The position numbers and the translations under genes were made by a program. Source: Spartobacteria bacterium (lineage in GTDB: Bacteria > Verrucomicrobiota > Verrucomicrobiia > Chthoniobacterales > UBA10450). Taken from it: a stretch of DNA of 64,000 nt. Where the stretch lies: contig PNAA01000031.1 in NCBI GenBank assembly GCA_003169975.1, positions 42,242 to 106,241 on the forward strand, read 5' to 3'. The notes under the pieces were generated by a model, which did no database searches, was not told where the DNA came from, and saw only the letters and a list, made by a program, of their open reading frames with translations. Below, in pieces: positions 18,028 to 27,404 of the stretch (position 1 is the first letter of the stretch; each line of letters starts with the position of its first letter).

Positions 18028-20406
18028 ATGCAACCTGCCGAGTCCCCGCGACCCCCCAGATCGAGCACCAGCAACGCCGCCGCCGCCTGGACGGCGCTCG
18101 CCTTGCCCTTGCTCGTGGTGCTGGCCGCGTTTCTCGGCGGCGCCACGCAACGCTGGAGCGAGGCGATCGTCATCGGCTCTTTCGCGCTCCTGCTCCTCGC
18201 CCGGCCGCCGCGCTTTTCGCTCGGGCCGTTCCTGAACACGGCCGCCCTCCTTTTCCTCGCGCTGGCGGCGGTCGCTTTTCTTCCGGCGCGCTGGTTTTTC
18301 ACGCCCGCCTGGCGCGTTGCCCTAACGAAGGATTTTGGCGTGCAACTCGCTTCCACCGTCAGCCCGCAGCCCTGGTTGACGCTCGATGGCCTGCTGCTGT
18401 TGATCGCCGGGCTGGCCTGGATTTACTACGTCGCGACGCTCGACGCTCATCTCCGCGACGTGCGACGCGCGGCCCGCGCTTTCTCCGGCGGCATCATCGC
18501 GCTGGCCGGGCTTTGCATTTATCTGCATCTCACGCATCACACCCTGCCCTTCTGGCATAACGAACGGAACTTCGGGCCGTTCCCAAATCGCAACCAGACC
18601 GGCGACCTCTTCGGCATCTCCACGCTCCTCGTGCTCGCCTGTCTGCAGGATGATTTCCGGCGCGGTCACAAACGCTGGATTATCTGGCTCGCCGGCGTTG
18701 GCGTCCTGATCGCTGCGCTCATCCTCGACTTTTCGCGCGCCGGCGTTCTCATTCTCGTGCTCGGCTCGGTGGCCTGGCTGGCGCGGCTCGCGCTCCGCAA
18801 GTGGTCGGGCGCCGGAATCGCGGTCGCGACCTCGCTTCTCCTGGTGCTCTTCGCCGGGCTGCTCATTTTCGGCGGCGAAACGATCGAGCGTTTTCCTCTG
18901 CGCCTCGGGAGCGAAGGCGCGGTCACCTCCGATTATCGCTGGCTGATTTTTCGCGACGCCGGGACGATGATCCATTCCTCACCCTGGTGCGGTGTGGGGC
19001 TCGGGAATTTCGAGAGCGTGTTTGCGCTCTTTCGTGATATCTCTCGCGGCGAAACCCGCTCGCTCCATCCGGAAAGCGACTGGCTCTGGGTCGCGGCGGA
19101 GATGGGTTGGCTGGCGCTCGCCCTCATTTTCGCGTCTGCGGTCGTGTTCGTGAGGCGCGTGTTTCCCTTGCGGGAAGGGACCAACCAGCGGCTGCGCTAC
19201 GCCGCGCTCGTCGGTGCGCTACTTTTCGCGCTGCACGGATTCGTCGACGTCTCCGGTCACCGCTTCGCGACTTTCCTCGCCGGGACACTGCTCCTCGGTC
19301 TCGCGCAGTTTCGTCCCCCGCCGACGGCACCGAGTCGTTGGCCGCCGATCCTGTTTCGTCTCGTCGGTCTGTTGCTCGCGGTCGTGAGTGTCGCCTGGTT
19401 TTTCGCCTGGCAGCGCACTTTGCTCGTGCCGGGATTCATCGGGATGGAGAAGGCGAAGGAGGCCGCCACCGTGGCCAATCGTGGCCACCGTTTCGATGAA
19501 GCGATCGCCTTCGCCGATCGCGGCTTGGAATGGGCGCCGCTCGATTGGCAGCTCTACTTCGTCCGCGCGATTGCGCGCATCGGCGCGCGCCAGCCGCCCG
19601 CGGCGGCGCTCGAGGATTTCCGGCGGGCGCGTTTCCTCGAGCCGAGCGCCTACCAGTTGCCCTACGAGGAAGGGAAAGCCTGGCTCGGCGCGCAGCCGAT
19701 TCTGGCGCTGACGGCCTGGCGCGAGGCATTGCAACGGGAGGGCGCGGAATCAGCCCGAATCTATTCCCGCATGCTGGGTGATGCCGAGAACTTTGATCCC
19801 GCGGTGCGCGAAGGGCTGCGCGAGTATGCACTCGATTATCCCGCCCTGACGATCAATTACCTGGAGTCCGTGCACGGAGCGCGTTTCGAATTCGCGCTGC
19901 ACGAGGTGCTCGCTCGCGACCCTGCGCTCAAGCAGTTCAGCTCCGCGCAAAAGACGCGGCTTTTCGCGCTTTGGTCGGGCCAGGAGTCGCTCGCTGAGCT
20001 TTTGCAGGCAGTCGCGACCCATCCCGAGTGGCTGGAGTTCGCCTGGCCAGGGATCGCCCGCTATCATGCCGGCCGCCAGGAGTTCGAAGCAGCATGGCAA
20101 CTCGTCAAGCAGCATGCGCCGGAGCCCTCGCTCCCGCAGGCGGGCAAGGATGAGCCCATGCCGCAGCTCGAGCGGAGATTCTATGCCAGCGCGAACGATT
20201 ACGCCGCCGGTTTCGCCCTCTTCCGGGCGCAGATGGCCGCGGGCAAAATCGACGACGCGCTCGCCACCGCGCGGCATTGCACCGCGCAAGCGGAGGCTCC
20301 GGCCTATTTCCTTTTCCTCCAGGCCGAAGCCTGGGCGGCCAGGAAAAATTGGGAGCGCGCCTGGCAATCGTGGGAGGAGTACCAGGCGGCGAGCGTGCGG
20401 CGGTAG
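18028..20406 (+). CDS. O-antigen ligase-like (Wzy_C) membrane protein with TPR-like C-terminus
   Basis: About 792 residues from the ATG at 18028. Roughly eleven hydrophobic segments fill residues 20-470. The Wzy_C-type region includes RNFGPFPNRNQTGDLFGIST and later GVGLGNFESVFALFRD plus HPESDWLWVAAEMGWLALAL, a pattern shared by O-antigen ligases and polymerases. Residues ~490-790 are helical with TPR-like spacing. It probably acts in polymerising or ligating surface polysaccharide with the divergent glycosylphosphotransferase. An upstream non-ATG start at 17974 is unlikely. Confidence 0.82.
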   Translation: MQPAESPRPPRSSTSNAAAAWTALALPLLVVLAAFLGGATQRWSEAIVIGSFALLLLARPPRFSLGPFLNTAALLFLALAAVAFLPARWFFTPAWRVALTKDFGVQLASTVSPQPWLTLDGLLLLIAGLAWIYYVATLDAHLRDVRRAARAFSGGIIALAGLCIYLHLTHHTLPFWHNERNFGPFPNRNQTGDLFGISTLLVLACLQDDFRRGHKRWIIWLAGVGVLIAALILDFSRAGVLILVLGSVAWLARLALRKWSGAGIAVATSLLLVLFAGLLIFGGETIERFPLRLGSEGAVTSDYRWLIFRDAGTMIHSSPWCGVGLGNFESVFALFRDISRGETRSLHPESDWLWVAAEMGWLALALIFASAVVFVRRVFPLREGTNQRLRYAALVGALLFALHGFVDVSGHRFATFLAGTLLLGLAQFRPPPTAPSRWPPILFRLVGLLLAVVSVAWFFAWQRTLLVPGFIGMEKAKEAATVANRGHRFDEAIAFADRGLEWAPLDWQLYFVRAIARIGARQPPAAALEDFRRARFLEPSAYQLPYEEGKAWLGAQPILALTAWREALQREGAESARIYSRMLGDAENFDPAVREGLREYALDYPALTINYLESVHGARFEFALHEVLARDPALKQFSSAQKTRLFALWSGQESLAELLQAVATHPEWLEFAWPGIARYHAGRQEFEAAWQLVKQHAPEPSLPQAGKDEPMPQLERRFYASANDYAAGFALFRAQMAAGKIDDALATARHCTAQAEAPAYFLFLQAEAWAARKNWERAWQSWEEYQAASVRR

Positions 20407-20414
20407 TTCTTGTC

Positions 20415-20478
20415 GCCGGGGGCGGTGACCCCGGCTGGGACCAAGAAATCGCCCTCGCCGGGCGGGGTCAACGACCCC
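20415..20478 (+). terminator. Two GC-rich hairpins after the ligase-like gene
   Basis: GCCGGGG at 20415-20421 pairs with CCCCGGC ending at 20435, and GGGGTC at 20464-20469 pairs with GACCCC at 20473-20478. No strong T-run follows either hairpin, so the terminator role is tentative; they may be a short duplicated repeat (both carry CCCCGGCT). Confidence 0.4.
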
Positions 20479-20515
20479 GGCTCCAAGTCATCTTCTTCTT
20501 GCCATCGGCGGGACG

Positions 20516-20860
20516 ATGCGGAAAGCTCCCTCCGCAATGTCGGCCAATGACGACCAACGGTTTTACTCGTTAGGCCGGATTTGCCTGGCCGCGCTCCTCG
20601 CCCTGGCGCTCGTCACCGCCGCCCTGCTCAGTGCTTCGCCCGGGTGGCACGAGCGCCTGCACCCCGACGCCGCCACGACCCATCTTTGCCTGGTCACGCT
20701 TTTCGCTGCCGGCCACTGCGCAGCCGCGACGACCGCGCCGGTTTGCGTCTTGCCGGACGCGCTCCCCCTTCCGGCCAGTCTACCGCGGCCAGTCGCCCCG
20801 TCTCTTTCGACCGCGCACTTCTTCTCGCGCCTCGAGCACGCGCCGCCGGCGCTCGCCTAA
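20516..20860 (+). CDS. Small membrane protein with His/Cys motif upstream of the porin-znuAB genes
   Basis: About 114 residues; ATG at 20516 or 20537. One hydrophobic segment (LGRICLAALLALALVTAALL) is followed by SPGWHERLHPDAATTHLCLV and FAAGHCAAATTAPVCVLP, with His and Cys residues that could bind metal. It resembles small proteins seen beside metal transport genes (DUF2946-like in layout), but I do not recognise a firm family. Its TAA stop is inside GCCTAACGA at 20855. Being directly upstream of the porin and znuA suggests a role in metal uptake; this is inference. Confidence 0.6.
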   Translation: MRKAPSAMSANDDQRFYSLGRICLAALLALALVTAALLSASPGWHERLHPDAATTHLCLVTLFAAGHCAAATTAPVCVLPDALPLPASLPRPVAPSLSTAHFFSRLEHAPPALA

Positions 20861-21002
20861 CGATTGGATTGACCGCGCCTTCGCGCGGCAGCGTCGCTCG
20901 CGCGTTCCGCGCGGCGCTGAATCCAAAACGCGCCGAACGCATTCATTCGTGTTTGGAGTAATCCGGCCGGAACCGCCGGATCTCAGCAGATGGAGATCAA
21001 GT

Positions 21003-22562
21003 GTGAAAAAATTATTTATCGTCGTGGCGGCGCTGGGGGCGCAGGCTGCAGCCTTTGCCCAGAGCCCGTCACCGGCGTCTTCGCCTAACGACGTCGAAGT
21101 TTTGCGCCAGCAGGTCCAGGCCCTGACCGAAACGGTGAAGGCCCTGCAGCAACAGGTGAAGGAGCAACAGGACACGCTCGCGAAAATGAGCCCGGAACCA
21201 GGCGCGCTGCCGGCCAACCAAACCACCGCGGCCTCCCCGCCGCCCGCGGCGAGCGCCCCACCGCTCTTCCCCACCTCCGACCAATCCGTTGTCGCCTCGG
21301 CGCCAGCACCGGCTCCGCCCGCCGCACCCGTGAATGGCGCCTTCCCCACGACTGACGCCTCGGTCACGACTTCCACCGAGACCATCTCTTCCACTGGCGC
21401 CGGCGCTTCGCTCACCGCGCCGATCACCATCGCAGGCGGAGGAAAGACCTACATGAACATCTCATTCGACGGCCAGTTTTCGCTCGCCTACTCGAGTGAT
21501 CGCAATCTCGCTCAACTCGAAACCGGCGACCACGATCCGCAGCAGCGCGGGTTCAGTGCGCGCAACCTGGAACTTGCGCTCGATGGAGCGGTCGATCCCT
21601 ATTTCGAAGGGTTCGCCAATATCGTTTTCAAGCTCAACAACGACAACGAGACCGAGATTGAAGTGGAAGAAGCTTTCATGCAGACGACCGACCTGCCGTG
21701 GGGGTTGCAGGTCAGGGGCGGGCAGTTCTTCTCGGCCTTTGGCCGGATCAACCCGACCCATCCCCACACCTGGGATTTCGCCGACGACTCGCTCGTCCAT
21801 GGGCGCTTCCTTGGGTCCGACGGGCTGCGCGGGGTCGGCGCGCAAATCTCTTGGACGGTGCCGGTCTCCTGGTATTCGCAGTTTATTTTCGGAGTGCAGA
21901 ACGGGCGCGGCAATACCGGCTACTCGTTCCGCAACCCGGGCGACAATGGCGTGTTCTACGGTCGCCTAACGACCGATCGGGAGGCGCGCGGGTTGCAGGA
22001 TTTTGTCTACGTGCCGCGCTGGGAAAACTCGGTCGATCTGAGCCCGACGCAGACTGTCCTGGCGGGCGTTTCCGGAGCGTTCGGCTCGAACGAGACCGGC
22101 GCCAACGCGCGCACGCAGATTTACGGGGTCGATCTTCTCTACAAATGGAAATCGCCGCGCGCGGAAGGCGGATTTCCCTTCGTGAAATGGCAGAGCGAGG
22201 CGATGTATCGCCGCTTCGAAGCCGGCCGCGGCGTCGATGATTTATTCCCGGTCGCGGAGACGTTCCACGATTGGGGGATGTACTCACAGATCATCTGGGG
22301 TTTCAAGAAAGGGTGGACCGCCGGCCTGCGCGGCGACTATCTGCACATGCAGGATTCGGCCTTCACCAACGATCCCGATCGCCAAAGCCGCTCGCGAGTC
22401 TCAGGCGACATGACCTGGTATCCGACCGAGTTTTCGAAAATTCGTCTGCAGTACAACCACGATTTCCTGGAGGCGAACGATTTTCTCGCGGCAGGCGAGG
22501 CGGATTCCCTTTTCCTCCAGTTCGAATTCATTCTCGGCGCGCATGGCGCCCACAAATTCTGA
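21003..22562 (+). CDS. Outer-membrane porin-like protein, metal-uptake associated
   Basis: About 519 residues from GTG at 21003, preceded by GGAG about 7 nt upstream and starting with a signal peptide (MKKLFIVVAALGAQAAAFAQ). Residues ~28-60 form a coiled coil (VEVLRQQVQALTETVKALQQ), then a Pro/Ala/Thr linker, then a beta-rich barrel ending in aromatic FILGAHGAHKF, typical of outer-membrane proteins. Similar proteins lie next to zinc ABC genes in other genomes, and znuA follows 4 nt after the stop. A longer open frame from 20631 overlaps the previous gene and is rejected. Confidence 0.82.
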   Translation: MKKLFIVVAALGAQAAAFAQSPSPASSPNDVEVLRQQVQALTETVKALQQQVKEQQDTLAKMSPEPGALPANQTTAASPPPAASAPPLFPTSDQSVVASAPAPAPPAAPVNGAFPTTDASVTTSTETISSTGAGASLTAPITIAGGGKTYMNISFDGQFSLAYSSDRNLAQLETGDHDPQQRGFSARNLELALDGAVDPYFEGFANIVFKLNNDNETEIEVEEAFMQTTDLPWGLQVRGGQFFSAFGRINPTHPHTWDFADDSLVHGRFLGSDGLRGVGAQISWTVPVSWYSQFIFGVQNGRGNTGYSFRNPGDNGVFYGRLTTDREARGLQDFVYVPRWENSVDLSPTQTVLAGVSGAFGSNETGANARTQIYGVDLLYKWKSPRAEGGFPFVKWQSEAMYRRFEAGRGVDDLFPVAETFHDWGMYSQIIWGFKKGWTAGLRGDYLHMQDSAFTNDPDRQSRSRVSGDMTWYPTEFSKIRLQYNHDFLEANDFLAAGEADSLFLQFEFILGAHGAHKF

Positions 22563-22566
22563 TCCT

Positions 22567-23475
22567 ATGAAAAAAATCAAGCTTCTCTGCGGCAGCGGCG
22601 CGCTCTTCGCGGCGCTCCTCCTTTCGGCCCAGGCCAAAATCAACGTCGTCGCGACGCTGCCCGATTACGGCTCGATCGCGCGCGAAATTGGCGGCGCCAA
22701 CGCCGAGGTCACAGTGCTCGCGAAACCGACCGAAGATCCGCATTTTGTCGATGCGCGGCCAAGTTTCGTCGTCAAACTGCGTCAGGCCGACGTGCTGATC
22801 GACGGCGGCGCGGAACTCGAAATCGGCTGGTTGCCGCCGCTCCTGCAAAACGCGCGCAATCCGAAGGTCGAGGCGGGCCAGCCCGGGCGGGTGGAGGCGT
22901 CGGAGGGGATTCGGTTGATGGAAGTGCCGGCGCAATTAACGCGCGCGGCCGGCGACGTGCACGCGATGGGCAATCCGCATTTCATGGTCGATCCGATCAT
23001 CGCCAAGGCGGTCGCGCAACATATCGCGAATGCCTTCGCCGCGGTCGATCCCGCGCACGCGGCCGACTACCAGGCAAACGAGAAGAAGTTTGAGGCGACG
23101 ATCAATGCCAAACTCCAGGAGTGGGGCGCCAAGTTGCTCCCGTACCGCGGACAGAGTCTGGTCGCGTATCACGATTCCTGGGTGTATTTCGCGCATCGCT
23201 TCGGGTTTAACGTCAACATCTTCCTCGAGCCAAAACCGGGGATTCCGCCCTCGCCGTCGCATCTCGCGGAGGTGATCGCGCAGATGAAGGCGCAGAAGAT
23301 CAAGGCGATCATCGTCGAGCCGTATCACAACCGAAAAATCGCCGAGAAAGTCGCCGAATCGACCGGGGCGAAGGTGGTTGATTTTGCCCAGTTCCCGGGC
23401 GCGCTGCCCGATACGGATACCTACGTGAAGCTGATCGACGCACTCGTTAACCGCCTCGCCGCCGCGCTGAAGTAG
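22567..23475 (+). CDS. znuA: Metal (zinc/manganese) ABC transporter substrate-binding protein
   Basis: 302 residues with signal peptide (MKKIKLLCGSGALFAALLLS). Cluster A-I solute-binding features: VATLPDYGSIAREIGG, the metal ligand His in TEDPHFVDARPS, GNPHFMVDP, LVAYHDSWVYFAHRFG, and the acidic ligand near FPGALPDTDTYVKLI. There is no His-rich loop, so zinc versus manganese cannot be settled. It is tightly spaced after the porin and 2 nt before the permease gene. Confidence 0.9.
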   Translation: MKKIKLLCGSGALFAALLLSAQAKINVVATLPDYGSIAREIGGANAEVTVLAKPTEDPHFVDARPSFVVKLRQADVLIDGGAELEIGWLPPLLQNARNPKVEAGQPGRVEASEGIRLMEVPAQLTRAAGDVHAMGNPHFMVDPIIAKAVAQHIANAFAAVDPAHAADYQANEKKFEATINAKLQEWGAKLLPYRGQSLVAYHDSWVYFAHRFGFNVNIFLEPKPGIPPSPSHLAEVIAQMKAQKIKAIIVEPYHNRKIAEKVAESTGAKVVDFAQFPGALPDTDTYVKLIDALVNRLAAALK

Positions 23476-23477
23476 CC

Positions 23478-24296
23478 ATGTGGGAAGTCATGTTCTGGCC
23501 CGTCGTTGCCTGCGTCCTGTTGCCCTGGCTGCTCGTCTATCTCGGGCTCCATGTCGTGCAGCGGGGTATTATCTTCATCGATATCGCGATGGCGCAAATG
23601 GCTTCGTTAGGCATCTGCGTCGCGGTGCTCCTCCACTTGAACCTGGAAAGCTGGCCGGCTTTCCTCATCGCGCTCGGCTTCACTTTGCTCGGCGCCGCCA
23701 TTTTCTCCGTCACGGGCAAACGCACGAGCCAGATTCCGCAAGAGGCGGTCATCGGTATCAGCTACGTGGTGGCGGCGGCGGCGGCGGTGCTTCTCCTGAG
23801 CCGCGCGGCGGAAGGCGACGAGGAAATCAAGAACATGCTCATCGGGAATATCCTGCTCGTCAGTCCGATCGACGTTTGGAAATGTTTCGGGCTCTTTCTC
23901 TTCGTCGGCGTCGTGCACTTCGTGCTGCGCCGCTCGTTCCTGCTCGTCTCCTTCGAGCGCGACGCGGCCTATGAACGCGGCCTGCGGGTGCGCTGGTGGG
24001 ATTTCCTGTTTTATGCGCTCTTCGGTCTGGTCGTGACCAGTTTTGTGCGCATCGCCGGCGTGCTGCTCGTTTTCTCTTATTTGATCGTGCCGGCGGTCTG
24101 CGGCATCAGTCTCGCCCGATCGTTAGGCAAACGCCTCCTCATCGGCTGGTTCGTCGCCCTCGCGGGTGGCGTCGCCGGGTTATTCCTCTCCTTTCAGGGG
24201 GACCTGCCGTCGGGCGCGGCGATCGTTTGCACCTTCGGCCTGCTCCTCATCCTCATCGGGTCCGCGAGCCTGCTCCTTCGTCGCCGGTCGGGTTGA
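23478..24296 (+). CDS. znuB: Metal ABC transporter permease (ZnuB family)
   Basis: 272 residues with eight or nine hydrophobic segments. Family motifs are RGIIFIDIAMAQMASLGICV, GISYVVAAAAAVLLLSRAAE and FVRIAGVLLVFSYLIVPAVC. It forms the membrane channel for the znuA-encoded binding protein. No ATPase (ZnuC) gene is present in this group, so the energising subunit must be encoded elsewhere. Two SLG-encoding TCGTTAGGC motifs lie within it (23605, 24121). Confidence 0.9.
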   Translation: MWEVMFWPVVACVLLPWLLVYLGLHVVQRGIIFIDIAMAQMASLGICVAVLLHLNLESWPAFLIALGFTLLGAAIFSVTGKRTSQIPQEAVIGISYVVAAAAAVLLLSRAAEGDEEIKNMLIGNILLVSPIDVWKCFGLFLFVGVVHFVLRRSFLLVSFERDAAYERGLRVRWWDFLFYALFGLVVTSFVRIAGVLLVFSYLIVPAVCGISLARSLGKRLLIGWFVALAGGVAGLFLSFQGDLPSGAAIVCTFGLLLILIGSASLLLRRRSG

Positions 24297-24349
24297 TCCT
24301 CCCTTGCGCGCACTTCCGTTCCGCGCATAGATACTGCTCCCTACAAATC

Positions 24350-25048
24350 ATGAAACAGCGGCTCGCCATTCTTTTCCTTTGCAGCGCCTTTTGCGCGGCC
24401 ACGGCCCAGGCGCAGCAGCGCGAATACATTGTCCTCGTGGGCGGCCCGTCGCTCCACATCTGGGAGCAGTACAAAGGTCCCATCGCGCACGATCATTGGT
24501 GGGCGAATTTCGTTCATTCGGCGCGGGTCCGGACCGAGCAGTTGCGCGCCCAGCTTGGCCCCGACGCGATGATCACCTGGCTGGTCTACAAACCGGGCTA
24601 CGTCGATCGCGGCGTGCAGGAAAAACAGGATCTGATCGCGAACATCAACACTGTGCGCGACAAGTTTCATCTCAACCTGGTCTACTTCGACCGCGGCGGT
24701 GACGTGATCAATTATCTGAACGACGGGCACCCGCGGAACCAGATCAAGATTTCGGGCTTCGAATATTTTGGCCACTCGAACAAAGCCTGTTTTCTTTTCG
24801 ACTACAGCAACGTCGTCGACAGCGCGTCGAAAGCGTGGCTACACGAAACGGAGTTGAAGAAAATCGACCGGCGCGATTTTGCGCGCGACACCTACGTCAA
24901 GAGCTGGGGTTGCCACACCGGGGAGAGCATGAGCCAGCTCTGGCGTGAAGCGACTGGCACGCGGATGTGGGGTGCGGTCGGCAAAACCGATTACTCGACC
25001 GGCGAATTGCCCGCGCTCTCGTCGGCCGGCGGCAAGTGGGTGAACTGA
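24350..25048 (+). CDS. Secreted protein of unknown function
   Basis: 232 residues, start ATG at 24350 with signal peptide (MKQRLAILFLCSAFCAATAQA). The mature part opens REYIVLVGGPSLHIWEQYKG and includes YFDRGGDVINYLNDG, ISGFEYFGHSNKACFLFDYS and SWGCHTGESMSQLW. The paired GHS and GCHTGES segments suggest a His-Cys dyad as in caspase-like or cysteine hydrolases, but I cannot place it in a family. It follows znuB by 53 nt on the same strand. Confidence 0.7.
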   Translation: MKQRLAILFLCSAFCAATAQAQQREYIVLVGGPSLHIWEQYKGPIAHDHWWANFVHSARVRTEQLRAQLGPDAMITWLVYKPGYVDRGVQEKQDLIANINTVRDKFHLNLVYFDRGGDVINYLNDGHPRNQIKISGFEYFGHSNKACFLFDYSNVVDSASKAWLHETELKKIDRRDFARDTYVKSWGCHTGESMSQLWREATGTRMWGAVGKTDYSTGELPALSSAGGKWVN

Positions 25049-25292
25049 GCGTGTAGACGCTCGCTCTGTCCGAGCCGGAGGCTGCGGCCGTGCACCCGGC
25101 TCGTACGTTGCGTCTGGCATCGATGTTTTCCCCTGCGCATCCCAGAGAGAGGCGTCTCCAGATGCGGCCCTCGGGTCCACCGAGCTCCGTGGAATAATCC
25201 GCCTCAAGTCTCCTCGTAAGTCTCGAAGACGGACCCAGCGCGCTCGCTCGATTTCCTTGGCGGCTCCAGCCGCCGCGATTTACGGTCGCAAC

Positions 25293-25823
25293 GTGGCGGC
25301 GCTCGACTTCGAAAAGCTCGTGGAAGATTTTTACATGCCGCTCTATCGCTTCGCGCTCTCGCTCAGCCGCCAGGAATCCGACGCGGCCGATCTCACCCAG
25401 CAGACTTTTTTTCTCTGGGCCTCGAAGGGTCATCAACTGCGCGACGCGTCGAAGGTCAAGACCTGGCTCTTCACCTCGCTTTACCGGGAATTTCTCGGCC
25501 GCAAACGGCAGCAGGACCGTTTTCTCGAATCCGAGAACAATCCGGAGGCGATCGCCGCGCAAACCGTCCCGGCATCGGTTGTGGAGCAACTCGATGGCGA
25601 CATTGTGCACCGCGCGCTTCTCGCGCTCGAAGAGATTTACCGCGCGCCGCTCACGCTTTTTTACCTGCAGCAACATTCCTACAAAGAGATCGCCGAAATC
25701 CTCAAAGTGCCGATCGGGACCGTGATGTCGCGCATTTCGCGCGGCAAAGAGCGGCTGCGCCAGGCGCTCGCCGACAGCGCTGGCCTAACGAAAGAAAACC
25801 AGGGAGGAAATGCGCATGGATGA
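25293..25823 (+). CDS. RNA polymerase ECF-type sigma factor
   Basis: About 176 residues from GTG at 25293; a TTG at 25257 would extend it. Region 2 is visible as FYMPLYRFALSLSRQESDAA, DLTQQTFFLWASKGHQLR and KTWLFTSLYREFLGRKRQQ; region 4 as LTLFYLQQHSYKEIAEILKV, PIGTVMSRISRGKERLRQAL. It directs RNA polymerase to a stress or envelope regulon. The next gene starts within its last codons (ATGGATGA overlap), as in sigma/anti-sigma pairs. A 244-nt gap precedes it and may hold an autoregulated promoter. Confidence 0.92.
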   Translation: MAALDFEKLVEDFYMPLYRFALSLSRQESDAADLTQQTFFLWASKGHQLRDASKVKTWLFTSLYREFLGRKRQQDRFLESENNPEAIAAQTVPASVVEQLDGDIVHRALLALEEIYRAPLTLFYLQQHSYKEIAEILKVPIGTVMSRISRGKERLRQALADSAGLTKENQGGNAHG

Positions 25824-26562
25824 GCAAGAGGCGCGATTGATTCTCCAGGCGTATAGCCCGGGCGAGGCGAATAAAGGCGATCCGCATTTCGATGAGGCGC
25901 TGAAAGAAGCGGCCCGGAACCCGGCGCTCGCGCGCTGGTTTGCGGAGGAGCAGGCATTTGATCGCGCGCTGGCGGCACATCTCGACACGATGCCCGCCCC
26001 GTCTGGTTTGAAGACCCGCATTCTGGCGCAAGCCACGCCACCCGCGACGGCCGGGAGTTCACGCTGGATCATTGGCCTGGCTGGCGTCGCCGGGCTCCTT
26101 TTTCTCCTCGTGCAAGTCGTTAGCCTGTGGCGTGCTCCCGCGTCCGGTGCGGCCGCATTGCCGGATTACGCGCGTGAGATGACAAGCTTTGTTCAGCTGC
26201 CGCCGCCGCTCGAGATGGAGAGCCAGAACCTCGGCGCGATCAAGAATTGGCTCGCGCAAAAGGAGGCGCCTCCGATGGATGTCCCACCGCACCTCGCCGC
26301 GCTTCAGCCGGTTGGTTGCCGGGTCCTCTCGTTCCGCGGCCACGACGTGACGCTGATCTGTTTCCACCGTAATGGGAACCAACTCGCGCACCTCTTCGTG
26401 GTCGATCGGGCGGCCTTCCCCGAGCTGAAGTCGGGGGCGGCCCCGGTCTTTGCCCGCGAGGGCGAGTGGACGACGGCGAGTTGGATGGAAAAGGACCGCG
26501 TCTACATGATCGCGGTGCAGGGCGATCGCGCGGCGGTGCAGCGCTACCTGCCAAACGCCTAA
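25816..26562 (+). CDS. Putative anti-sigma factor, single-pass membrane protein
   Basis: About 248 residues; ATG at 25816 with GGGAGGAA 8 nt upstream, preferred over ATG 25810. The cytoplasmic N-terminal ~85 residues are helical (DEQEARLILQAYSPGEANKG), then one membrane segment (WIIGLAGVAGLLFLLVQVVS) and an exported domain with CRVLSFRGHDVTLICFHRNG, similar to DUF3379-type anti-sigma proteins. Translational coupling to the sigma gene supports the role. Its TAA stop lies in GCCTAACGA at 26557. Confidence 0.78.
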   Translation: MDEQEARLILQAYSPGEANKGDPHFDEALKEAARNPALARWFAEEQAFDRALAAHLDTMPAPSGLKTRILAQATPPATAGSSRWIIGLAGVAGLLFLLVQVVSLWRAPASGAAALPDYAREMTSFVQLPPPLEMESQNLGAIKNWLAQKEAPPMDVPPHLAALQPVGCRVLSFRGHDVTLICFHRNGNQLAHLFVVDRAAFPELKSGAAPVFAREGEWTTASWMEKDRVYMIAVQGDRAAVQRYLPNA

Positions 26563-26688
26563 CGAGCGGCGAAGCGCTGCTCTTCCTCGGCCACCGTGGC
26601 AGGCCGAGAAAATGAGCCGTCCCATCGCCAACGCGATGAAGCTGGCGGCGAAACGATTTTCAGTGCTCATCGGAGAAGAAATTCCCGT

Positions 26689-27318
26689 TCAAAGAAGGTT
26701 TGCGGCCCTTTCAATTGCCTTGAGCCCTTCGGCCGTAAGCCCGCCCCTTCTTTTGCCACAGAGACGCTCTTTCGTCTCTGGTTGTTGCAGTAACTCTTCA
26801 AACTTCTCGCGGATCTGTTTTTCCGACTTCTCTGTTTCCAGCTTTAACCGTTCGTGCTCGATTTGCAGCCGCTCCGCGCTGTGATCGCCCTTCCGCAGCT
26901 CCACGATGTCGCTGCACATTTCACGCAGCAGACGCCAACCTTCGCGGCCTCCGGTTTCCGCGATCCGCCGCGCCGCCACGGCATAACGGGCGACCAGAAA
27001 GTGCGCCAGCGTGTCGGTGAGCGGGGCGCGACCCTCGCCGGTCCATTCTGCTGCATCTTCGCCGAGTCGCCCGGCGATTTCCATCGCCTCCTGCTGCGCC
27101 TGCCAGTCGCGATAGCCGCCCTGTTTCCATTCGGAGAGATTTTGCTCCCGGATCGATTTGCCGCCAAACTCCGCCGCTACGATGGCCTGCACTTCGGGTA
27201 ATCCATTGAGCCAAGCCACGAGCTTCTTTCCCGGTTCGCCCTCGTCCAGGCGGCGGTTTAATTCCTGCCGCATCGCGCGCGGCAGACGGGCGATTTTTCC
27301 TTTTCGAGTTCCTTTCAT
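26689..27318 (-). CDS. Helical protein of unknown function, paralogue of the next gene's product
   Basis: About 209 residues from ATG 27318 (MKGTRKGKIARLPRAMRQEL); a TTG at 27408 overlapping the previous stop is an alternative. The N-terminal third (LNRRLDEGEPGKKLVAWLNG) looks like a helix-turn-helix or terminase-small-subunit-like module. The middle (VARYAVAARRIAETGGREGW, VELRKGDHSAERLQIEHERL) matches the adjacent gene 27405-27854. It is highly charged and coiled-coil-like towards the C-terminus. No named function; phage or mobile-element origin is possible. It marks the start of a less GC-rich accessory stretch. Confidence 0.6.
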   Translation of the reverse strand: MKGTRKGKIARLPRAMRQELNRRLDEGEPGKKLVAWLNGLPEVQAIVAAEFGGKSIREQNLSEWKQGGYRDWQAQQEAMEIAGRLGEDAAEWTGEGRAPLTDTLAHFLVARYAVAARRIAETGGREGWRLLREMCSDIVELRKGDHSAERLQIEHERLKLETEKSEKQIREKFEELLQQPETKERLCGKRRGGLTAEGLKAIERAANLL

Positions 27319-27404
27319 GGTCGGATTTAGCCGGATTTGGTCGGATTCGGTCGGAGCAGTCACTCGTTCCACGCGGGCTGTGGCGACTGAGGAAGTGTTT
27401 TGGT

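Noticed and set aside
20631-21002. Extended start of the porin ORF
   Set aside because: Overlaps the previous gene in another frame and lacks a signal peptide; GTG at 21003 has a good ribosome site and signal peptide.
24350-25048. Caspase-like (C14) protease call
   Set aside because: GHS and GCHTGES segments are suggestive, but spacing and surrounding motifs were not convincing enough to name the family.
26612-26884. Plus-strand ORF after the anti-sigma gene
   Set aside because: The first ~30 residues look plausible (MSRPIANAMKLAAKRF), perhaps a truncated gene, but the rest runs antisense to the helical protein gene; no family recognised.
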